Shown one piece after another: positions 1-5,553 of a stretch of 20,322 nucleotides of DNA; position 1 is the stretch's first letter; the number at the start of each line of letters is the position of its first letter. Below the pieces are notes generated by a model. The model saw nothing but the letters and a program-made list of their open reading frames with translations, did not search any database and had not been told where the DNA came from. The stretch is from CAZNYG01 sp964577205 (lineage in GTDB: Bacteria; Elusimicrobiota; Endomicrobiia; Endomicrobiales; CAIRNS01), in NCBI GenBank assembly GCA_964577205.1, contig CAZNYG010000038.1:1-20322 (forward strand). Direction: 5' to 3'. The translations under genes and the position numbers were made by a program.

Positions 1-1
1 G

Positions 2-436
2 CCGTATGTTCCTCATCAAAGCAGCAAGGCAAGGCCGGGAGCGGTCTCGGATGCGAAAAAGTTCAAAGTTAAAAGCTACGCGCGCATTGTCAACCTGCAT
101 GAGCTCCGTACCAGCCTGGCGGTGAACGGCCCCTGCGTTATCGGGGTGCAGGTTTTTCAGGGCATGATGGATACAAAAGACGGGGTCGTCCCCATGCCGG
201 GGAAAAAGGAGTATTCTTTGGGCGGGCATGCCATCTGCCCGGTGGGGTATGACGATAGAAAAGGCCTCGTCACCTTTAAGAATTCCTGGTCCGAAAAATG
301 GGGAAACAAAGGCTATGGATACCTGCCGTATGAGTACATCGAAAAGTTTATGATGGACGCATGGAGTTCGGTGGACATTGACGATCCAAATCCATTGACA
401 CTGGGACAGGTGCTCCAATACGTGAAAAAGATATAA
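2..436 (+). CDS. C1A (papain-family) cysteine peptidase, C-terminal part, cut by window start
   Basis: The frame is open from base 2 and ends at the TAA before 437, so the 5' end, including the region that would carry the catalytic Cys, lies outside the window. What remains matches the second half of a papain fold. An ELRTSLAVNGPCVIGVQV stretch corresponds to the usual 'GPV' strand, GGHAICPVGYDD carries the catalytic His, and FKNSWSEKWGNKGYGYLPYEYI contains the catalytic Asn in the NSW motif followed by the conserved W-G-x-x-GY-Y pattern. A GTG at 122 could be mistaken for a start, but the homology-like sequence continues upstream of it (KSYARIVNLHELR). The protein ends shortly after the peptidase domain (DIDDPNPLTLGQVLQYVKKI). 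Bacterial C1A enzymes are usually secreted or associated with other domains; neither can be judged here. Family assignment is firm; substrate and localisation are unknown. Confidence 0.88.
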   Translation, partial: PYVPHQSSKARPGAVSDAKKFKVKSYARIVNLHELRTSLAVNGPCVIGVQVFQGMMDTKDGVVPMPGKKEYSLGGHAICPVGYDDRKGLVTFKNSWSEKWGNKGYGYLPYEYIEKFMMDAWSSVDIDDPNPLTLGQVLQYVKKI

Positions 437-492
437 AGACGGACGTGGGACGTGAGACATGGGATGCGGGATTAACGGCAAAGGCAACGGCG

Positions 493-615
493 AGCTATCA
501 GCAGTCAGCGAAGACAACTACAAAAGGCGATTGGCGGACTTGCAGATTGGCAGCGCCGGCGGAAGAAACAAAGGCGACGACGGGCAGTCAGCGGTCAGCT
601 ATCAGCAGGCTGACT
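493..615. repeat. Cluster of short TCAGC-type repeats
   Basis: The 242-bp gap between the peptidase and the ATPase gene contains two copies of AGCTATCAGCAG (493-504 and 597-608) and two copies of GCAGTCAGCG (501-510 and 584-593), with further TCAGC/GCTGAC units around them. The order differs between the two clusters, so this is a degenerate short-repeat patch, not a clean tandem array. A 61-codon open frame (445-630) crosses it but looks like low-complexity translation of the repeats. Confidence 0.5.
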
Positions 616-643
616 AAAACCATGAATTAGATGAAGTAAAAAC

Positions 644-672
644 TTGCAAAATAGAAATGGGATTGCTATAAT
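644..672 (+). promoter_or_regulatory. sigma70-type promoter with extended -10, upstream of AAA_14 gene
   Basis: A -35-like TTGCAA (644-649) lies 17 bp before a perfect TATAAT (667-672), which is preceded by TG at 664-665, giving an extended -10 (TGCTATAAT). The predicted transcription start, 6-8 nt downstream, falls at about 678-680, on or beside the ATG at 679. No Shine-Dalgarno sequence precedes that ATG; the -10 box occupies the position where it would lie. Confidence 0.7.
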
Positions 673-678
673 GCGTAA

Positions 679-1878
679 ATGATTAAAAGAATCTTTGCTG
701 CGAAACTTAAGAAATACCTTAAACTGTTCCCCGTCGTTTCCATCATCGGGCCCCGCCAGGCTGGAAAAACAACATTTATCAAGAACGAACTTGCATCCTG
801 GAAGTATTTCGATCTCGAAAAGCCTTCGGATTTCCGAAGGATCGAAACCGATATTGAATATTTCTTTTCCGAATACGGGGAGCATTGTATTATTGATGAG
901 GCGCAAGCCATGCCCGGAGTGTTCCCATTTCTGCGTCATTACGTCGATACCAATCGGAACAAAAAGGGAAGAGTTGTCCTTCTGGGATCCGTCAACACTC
1001 TTTTGATTAAAGAAATCTCGGAATCGCTTGCCGGCCGGATCGGCTTTATTGAAATATCACCCCTCGTTTACTCCGAGATCCACAGGGATAAAAAAGTGCC
1101 GTTTGAAACCTTCTGGTTGAGAGGCGGATATCCGGAGCCGATAAAATGGAAAGCCGGAGACTACGCGACATGGATGGAACAGTATCTGCGGACGTTTACA
1201 GAGCGCGACGTGAATCGGTTTAATCAAATATCCATTTCTCCTCAAAAGCAGATACAGTTGCTCACGATGATAGCGCATACGCACGGTAAACTTTGGAATG
1301 CGTCTCAGATAGCCTCAGCATTCGGCATGAGTTACCATACGATTAACAGCTATGTCGATATTCTTGAGAAATATTTTATTCTTCGCCGCTTGACGCCCTA
1401 TTTTGCTAATGTCGGGAAGCGGCTAATGAAACATCCTAAAATATATTTCAGGGATCCCGGGCTGCTTCATTACCTTCTTGGCGTCAATTCTGTTGAAATG
1501 TTGCGCACCTCGCCATATCGCGGGTCCAGCTTTGAGGGATTGGTGATCGAGAACATAATACAAAATTTGAATGCGAACCCCGAAGAGCATAATGAATACT
1601 TTTTTTACAGGACAGCGGAGGGGGACGAAATTGATTTGTTGGTGAAATCGGGCAGCCGCCTGACAGCGTTTGAAATTAAAACATCTACCTCTATCGATAG
1701 ACGGGATTTAGCAGGATTTTACCGGTCCATTGAACAGCTGAAAATAGATAATGGGGTAGTAATTTATCTAGGCAAAGAAGATTATGCGTTATCCGCAAAG
1801 ATTCAGGTAAAATCAGCTTTACGGTTTCTTACGACAACTGCAGCGGCGACTTGCAGCACCGGCATAACGACTCGGTGA
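679..1878 (+). CDS. AAA_14 / DUF4143 ATP-binding protein
   Basis: This 399-residue protein has the layout of the AAA_14 plus DUF4143 family. An N-terminal P-loop domain has Walker A GPRQAGKTT (residues 24-32), Walker B HCIIDEAQ (69-76) and a sensor-like VVLLGSVNTLL. A middle winged-helix-like part follows (WNASQIASAFGMSYHTINSYVDILEKYFI). The C-terminal nuclease-like fold has the spaced motifs SSFEGLVIENII, FFYRTAEGDEIDLLV and AFEIKTS, resembling the PD-(D/E)xK core (E...D...ExK). The family is widespread, often multi-copy and patchily distributed, and its role is not settled; links to mobile or defence-related functions are only suggested. The gene is visibly AT-richer than the pilus genes and sits between repeat-bearing gaps, which fits horizontal acquisition. 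The last ~15 residues (LTTTAAATCSTGITTR) look like a non-homologous tail, perhaps read-through into foreign sequence. The start at 679 is set by the promoter and alignment to the family's usual beginning. Confidence 0.9.
   Translation: MIKRIFAAKLKKYLKLFPVVSIIGPRQAGKTTFIKNELASWKYFDLEKPSDFRRIETDIEYFFSEYGEHCIIDEAQAMPGVFPFLRHYVDTNRNKKGRVVLLGSVNTLLIKEISESLAGRIGFIEISPLVYSEIHRDKKVPFETFWLRGGYPEPIKWKAGDYATWMEQYLRTFTERDVNRFNQISISPQKQIQLLTMIAHTHGKLWNASQIASAFGMSYHTINSYVDILEKYFILRRLTPYFANVGKRLMKHPKIYFRDPGLLHYLLGVNSVEMLRTSPYRGSSFEGLVIENIIQNLNANPEEHNEYFFYRTAEGDEIDLLVKSGSRLTAFEIKTSTSIDRRDLAGFYRSIEQLKIDNGVVIYLGKEDYALSAKIQVKSALRFLTTTAAATCSTGITTR
741..773 (+). repeat. 33-bp direct repeat, copy 1 (Walker A codons of the AAA_14 gene)
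   Basis: These 33 bases inside the ATPase gene encode IIGPRQAGKTT and recur without mismatch at 2100-2132. The bases flanking the two copies differ immediately on both sides. Confidence 0.92.
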
Positions 1879-2000
1879 ACGGACGGAAGGGAAACACCGG
1901 GGACGCAGCCCGTTTTAACATCTTGTGATACGGGAAGGGAATATCACTAATGATGGCTGGTGGCAACTTGGGAAAAACAAGTGTGACTATATTGTATAGT

Positions 2001-2030
2001 ACTCTGAAAAAGTCTTGACTATTTCAGAGT
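2001..2030. repeat. Perfect 9-bp inverted repeat enclosing a -35-like hexamer
   Basis: ACTCTGAAA (2001-2009) pairs perfectly with TTTCAGAGT (2022-2030) across a 12-nt spacer that holds TTGACT (2015-2020). No T-run follows, so it is not an intrinsic terminator. It could be an operator or a terminal repeat remnant; the sequence does not decide. The 10-mer CTTGACTATT in its spacer (2014-2023) recurs at 2151-2160, in the next promoter. Confidence 0.55.
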
Positions 2031-2099
2031 TGGGGGTTAAGAACATTTGCTGTTGTTTGCTCTCGTCATGTCAGGGAGGGGGGGTGAGGGTGAGTTCCA

Positions 2100-2132
2100 C
2101 ATCATCGGGCCCCGCCAGGCTGGAAAAACAAC
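2100..2132 (+). repeat. 33-bp direct repeat, copy 2 (orphan Walker A fragment)
   Basis: An exact copy of 741-773, in the same orientation but outside any gene. It would encode IIGPRQAGKTT, with no related sequence on either side. It looks like a fragment left from another AAA_14 gene or a short duplication by recombination. Confidence 0.92.
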
Positions 2133-2151
2133 CTGCGGACATAAAAATGAC

Positions 2152-2180
2152 TTGACTATTGAAAACTATGCTTGTAAAAT
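2152..2180 (+). promoter_or_regulatory. sigma70-type promoter for the PorV/PorQ-like gene
   Basis: TTGACT (2152-2157) and TAAAAT (2175-2180) are each five-of-six matches to consensus and are separated by exactly 17 bp. The predicted start at about 2187 gives a leader of roughly 49 nt before the ATG at 2236. It begins only 20 bp downstream of the orphan 33-bp repeat. Confidence 0.65.
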
Positions 2181-2235
2181 AAAACATGTTGGATTATGTA
2201 GTTTTTTTGGGGGTTAGTCTTTAAATTCACTTGTG

Positions 2236-3138
2236 ATGAAATCCTTCGCCTGGTTGACAACTGTTGTTTTATGCCTGCCTTGTAATCTTCTTGCCGGCGC
2301 CGGGGCAAGCGGCTGGACTATTTTCACCAAAGCTCAGACGGTGAAATACGCCGGTATCGCTTCGGTCGCTCCGGGCTACGCCGATATTTCCGCCGTGCTC
2401 TTCAATCCAGCCCTGCCCGCCACCATGATGAGCCGCGAGCTTTCCTTAATGTCCGAACAGGGGTTTGCCGACGATATTTGCGGCGGGTTCATTTACGGCG
2501 TCCCGGTCCGGCGCGGCGTCGTCACGGGCGGGATCACGTACTACGACCTCGGCGACGCGGAATTGAACTGGGTGGAGAACGGTCGGCTTGTGAGCGAAAC
2601 GGTCAAGGCCCAGAGCGACATGATGGGATTCATCTCGTATGCCGGCAGGGTCTCCGGGTCCGTCTGCATGGGTATGTCTCTAAAAGGCGCGTCCAGCGAG
2701 ATAGCCCAGCGGGAATCGGCAATGGCATTCGCCTGCGACGCGGGCGCGGCCGTCAGCCTCAATGAACACCGTTCTCTTTCCATTGCCGTCAGAAATATCG
2801 GCAGCTCGACGCCGTTCATCAGTAAAAAATCCCCGTTGCCTTCCAGCATGGTGTTCGCCTGTAATGTGTCCGGCCAGCTGACCGGGTGGTACTATGTCGC
2901 GGCGGCCGGGGGGAACTATTTGATCAACGACGATCTGCTTGTGCCCGAGGCAGGTTTGGAAGTGGGGACCGGCGCCGTCCTGTTCGATGTCGCCTGCCGG
3001 CTGAACAGCGAGGAATTCCCGGCAAGCGCCGGTTTCGGCCTTGTCGTCGGCTCGATCTTTTTCCAGTATATCTGCTCCCCCGGAATGAACGTCGGCACCA
3101 TGCACCGCCTGGGCATTACCTACCGCTTTACCAGCTGA
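2236..3138 (+). CDS. PorV/PorQ-like outer-membrane beta-barrel protein
   Basis: About 300 residues with a Sec signal peptide (MKSFAWLTTVVLCLPCNLLAG, cleavage near AGA-SG). The start of the mature chain follows the PorV/PorQ/UPF0164 pattern: a glycine-rich stretch, then GIASVAPGYADISAVLFNPALPATM, equivalent to the family's 'A-x-x-D-x-x-A-x-x-x-NPA-x-L' signature. The rest alternates hydrophobic and polar residues with many Gly and aromatics, ending in LGITYRFTS with an aromatic third from last, as expected of a barrel C-terminus. Family members are outer-membrane proteins; some act with type IX secretion, but no other type IX component is present here. GTG 2233 lies directly before ATG 2236; ATG is preferred. 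No clear Shine-Dalgarno is seen. It has its own promoter and is separated by 221 bp from the next gene, so it is probably not part of the pilus operon. The annotation is by pattern, without alignment. Confidence 0.7.
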   Translation: MKSFAWLTTVVLCLPCNLLAGAGASGWTIFTKAQTVKYAGIASVAPGYADISAVLFNPALPATMMSRELSLMSEQGFADDICGGFIYGVPVRRGVVTGGITYYDLGDAELNWVENGRLVSETVKAQSDMMGFISYAGRVSGSVCMGMSLKGASSEIAQRESAMAFACDAGAAVSLNEHRSLSIAVRNIGSSTPFISKKSPLPSSMVFACNVSGQLTGWYYVAAAGGNYLINDDLLVPEAGLEVGTGAVLFDVACRLNSEEFPASAGFGLVVGSIFFQYICSPGMNVGTMHRLGITYRFTS

Positions 3139-3281
3139 TCTATTTTCACAAAAAATTTGCAAATCTTCCCATCCCATTACCCGCCACAGCGGTAATACAC
3201 ATAACAGATGTGCGTTCCCCTGCGTTTTTTCAAAGAAGCAGTGTGATTTACGCTTCGCCCCATAGAAAGCCGCAAAAACTA

Positions 3282-3310
3282 TTGACAATTGTATGGCCAT
3301 CATATATACT
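3282..3310 (+). promoter_or_regulatory. Near-consensus sigma70 promoter heading the pilus gene series
   Basis: A perfect TTGACA (3282-3287) stands 17 bp from TATACT (3305-3310, five of six). Transcription would begin near 3317, giving a 43-nt leader before ATG 3360. Because the following genes overlap or nearly touch, this is the best candidate main promoter for the toroid and pilus genes. The rest of the 3139-3281 gap shows only a bulged hairpin (about 3178-3196, arms TTACC/GGTAA) with no T-run. Confidence 0.75.
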
Positions 3311-3359
3311 TATTATGCTCTGCACGGCCTAAAGTCCCGCGGATGATTTAGAAAAAAGA

Positions 3360-5552
3360 ATGATAAGACCTGCCGAACTGATTTTTAAAGGTTCCTTTCA
3401 CAATGCGGTCAGGAAAAAGATGTTTTTTTTCTTTCCCTTCGCGTGCCTGGTCTTTTTTTCGTCTTTTTCCGGCGCGGCGATCGAGAATGAAGGGGATCTG
3501 CATTTTGGATTCGCCAAAAACCATTACAAGAACAAAAACATCGTCGAAGCCTCGCGCATACTGAAGGAGATTGTTTTCTACTATGACACCGAGAACCTGT
3601 CCGCTTACCGCCTCCTGATCAGGATTTACAGGGAACAGGGCGATAAAGAGAACGCGGCCCGGCTTGAAGATCTGTACGTGAAAGTAAAAGTGGCAAAAGA
3701 AGCCCGCGCGGCGGGAAAGAAGGTTAAGCTCGCGCCGCTTGAAGCTCTGCAAAAGGGACTGCCCCAGGAGAAGATCGAAGCCTGTCGTATCCTCGGGGAG
3801 CAGCGGGATGAAAAGGCCATACCGTATCTGGTCGAGGCATTGTCCGACCCGTACTACAACTTCTATCTTGGTGTTTTTGAGGTGCGTAAAGCGGCGTCCG
3901 AAAGCCTTGTTCTCTTCGGTGAAAGCGCTTTCCCGCACCTCGTCAAAGCGGCAGATTCTGCCGATGGAGAGACCCGCTGGAGCGCGGTGCTGACTTTAAG
4001 CAACCAGCGGTTCCAGGAGCCTCTCCGCTCGCGGGCCGCGGGCGTTTTTGTCCGGTCATTGAAAGATCCTTACAGCAAGGTCAGGATGGTGGCTGTTAAA
4101 GGCGCCGCGGAGAACGATCTGAAGGACGCCATCCCCGATATCACCGCTTTGTGCGGCGATGCCGACGCGGAAGTGCGCTATATGGCGGTGGTCGCTTTGG
4201 GGGGGCTTTGCAGGGGGGGGGAAACCTGTACCCCTTCGGTGGAAGCGCTTGCGAAGCTTTTAGACGACAAGGACAAGAAAGTCGCTAACGAGGCTATCCG
4301 TTCCCTCGTGTCCATCGGGGATGAAAAAGAGATCACGCCCCGCCTGCTGGAGATCGCGGGGAACGAAAAGCGGGAAACCATTACACGCTGGTACGCCATA
4401 AAAGGGCTGGGCGGATTATTGTCCGGCAGGGGTATCGAGCAGATAGAAAAGATCCTTGAGAGCGATAACTTCTGGCTGAAAAGCGCGGCGGCGGTGGCGC
4501 TGGGGCGTTCCGCGCCGGAAGATAGCAGCGGAAGCGCGGCGGCTCTTTATCAGAAGAGCAGCAAGGTTTACGACGATACGATGCTGAAGCTGACGCTTTC
4601 CTCGCCGGTCGTTTACGAGGAAGCCCGGCTGAACGGCATAGAAAGGGCCCTGGGGTACCTTGCTTCGCAGCAGCTGCCCGACGGCAGCCTCCAGTCGTTC
4701 TATCCGCTGGGTACCACCCAGCTTGCAATGCTCTGTTTCCAGAAACACGGATACCCGCAGGGGCATCCGTTCATCAAAAAAGGCATGGAGTACATGCTTC
4801 TTCAAAAGAGGGATGACGGCAGTTTTTACTCCGATGTCCGTTCCGAAAACGAAGAGCCCGGGAATAACAAGATCGTTTTCACCACGTCGCTGGCGATCAG
4901 GATACTCGCGGCGGCCGGCAGCCCGGAATATGAGCCCGTTATCAGGAATGCCATGAAATGGATACAGAGCATCCAGAATCCGGACGGCGGATTCGGGTAC
5001 TTCAAAGGCTCACGATCAGACATCACGGCGACGATATTCGCCGTCTCCGGGCTGGTCGCCGCGTATGACTATCTCGGCTTGCCGAAAACGGACGAGGCCT
5101 GGATAAAGACGCAGGACTACGTGACGGGCATGCAGAACGAGGACGGCGGCTTCGGCTACAACAAAGAGGAATGTCCGGACTCGTACGGCTCGGCGACGGC
5201 CTCCGGCATAATGGCGCTGCATTACTGCGGCGCGGGGGAAAAACTGACGGGTAAAGCGGTGGACTGGACTGCCGCGCACTACGGTTGGGAATCCAACCCG
5301 CTTGATCCGAACCCCCGCCATTACCAGTACTACGTGCAGGAACTGGCCGCTGCGTATCATCTGACCGGCAGGGAAACCATCAAGGACAAGAACGGCGTTG
5401 TCCATCACTGGTTCAGCGAGGTCAGCAGAAAACTTTTAAATGAGCAGGACAAGGGGGGGTGGTGGGTGAGTGACAAGGAACCTCTTTTCACAACGTACCT
5501 TGTCGGCGTTCTCCAGCTCGAGAAAGCCAGTGCCGCCCTTGAGGGGATGTGA
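3360..5552 (+). CDS. Secreted TPR + HEAT-repeat + alpha/alpha-toroid (prenyltransferase/squalene-cyclase-like) protein
   Basis: A 730-residue exported protein. A basic stretch (RKK) precedes a Phe-rich hydrophobic segment (residues ~21-40) ending SGAA, a signal peptide or membrane anchor. A TPR-like region follows (~44-104, HYKNKNIVEASRILKEI), then HEAT/PBS-lyase repeats (~127-385; e.g. KIEACRILGEQRDEKAIPYLVEAL, VRYMAVVALGG, WLKSAAAVALGRSA). The C-terminal half (~420-725) carries repeated QW-like motifs of alpha/alpha toroids: QQLPDGSLQ, QKRDDGSF, QNPDGGFGYF, MQNEDGGFGY, EQDKGGWW. The DxDD acid of class II terpene cyclases is not evident (the equivalent stretch reads SRSDITATIFAV), so a non-enzymatic binding role is likely. 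ATG 3360 is used; ATG 3420, preceded by AGGA at 5 nt, is an alternative but would remove the basic n-region. It ends 1 nt before the next gene, implying co-translation. Specific function unknown. Confidence 0.85.
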   Translation: MIRPAELIFKGSFHNAVRKKMFFFFPFACLVFFSSFSGAAIENEGDLHFGFAKNHYKNKNIVEASRILKEIVFYYDTENLSAYRLLIRIYREQGDKENAARLEDLYVKVKVAKEARAAGKKVKLAPLEALQKGLPQEKIEACRILGEQRDEKAIPYLVEALSDPYYNFYLGVFEVRKAASESLVLFGESAFPHLVKAADSADGETRWSAVLTLSNQRFQEPLRSRAAGVFVRSLKDPYSKVRMVAVKGAAENDLKDAIPDITALCGDADAEVRYMAVVALGGLCRGGETCTPSVEALAKLLDDKDKKVANEAIRSLVSIGDEKEITPRLLEIAGNEKRETITRWYAIKGLGGLLSGRGIEQIEKILESDNFWLKSAAAVALGRSAPEDSSGSAAALYQKSSKVYDDTMLKLTLSSPVVYEEARLNGIERALGYLASQQLPDGSLQSFYPLGTTQLAMLCFQKHGYPQGHPFIKKGMEYMLLQKRDDGSFYSDVRSENEEPGNNKIVFTTSLAIRILAAAGSPEYEPVIRNAMKWIQSIQNPDGGFGYFKGSRSDITATIFAVSGLVAAYDYLGLPKTDEAWIKTQDYVTGMQNEDGGFGYNKEECPDSYGSATASGIMALHYCGAGEKLTGKAVDWTAAHYGWESNPLDPNPRHYQYYVQELAAAYHLTGRETIKDKNGVVHHWFSEVSRKLLNEQDKGGWWVSDKEPLFTTYLVGVLQLEKASAALEGM
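4213..4221 (+). repeat. Poly-G tract (9 G) within the HEAT/toroid gene
   Basis: Nine consecutive G fall in codons for R-G-G-E, 14 nt after a run of seven G at about 4199-4205. A further run of seven G is at 5453-5459 in the same gene. Tracts of this length are slippage-prone in many bacteria; the present length keeps the frame open. Confidence 0.8.
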
Positions 5553-5553
5553 C

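Larger units (their letters stand above)
1879..2232. other. 354-bp non-coding region between ATPase and outer-membrane protein genes
   Basis: I find no supportable gene here. It contains, in order: a small hairpin (CGGG 1898-1901 with CCCG 1909-1912, followed by TTTT) that could be a weak terminator of the ATPase gene or a REP-like remnant; a 6-bp inverted repeat (GTGATA 1925-1930, TATCAC 1942-1947); a 9-bp inverted repeat (2001-2030); a G-rich stretch with a run of seven G (2078-2084); a 33-bp copy of the Walker A coding segment (2100-2132); and a promoter (2152-2180). The patchwork suggests debris of past insertions or deletions. Confidence 0.65.

Noticed and set aside
445..630. 61-codon open frame after the peptidase gene
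   Set aside because: No Shine-Dalgarno, and it translates the TCAGC repeat patch into low-complexity sequence; better explained as non-coding.
2680..3303. 207-codon open frame on the minus strand across the barrel gene and downstream gap
   Set aside because: The opposite strand has a signal peptide and family signature; the minus frame has neither and overlaps the pilus promoter.
5470..5553. GTG 5470 as start of the second toroid protein
   Set aside because: It would bury a good signal peptide behind 28 residues and overlap the previous gene; ATG 5554 has GAGGGG at proper spacing.
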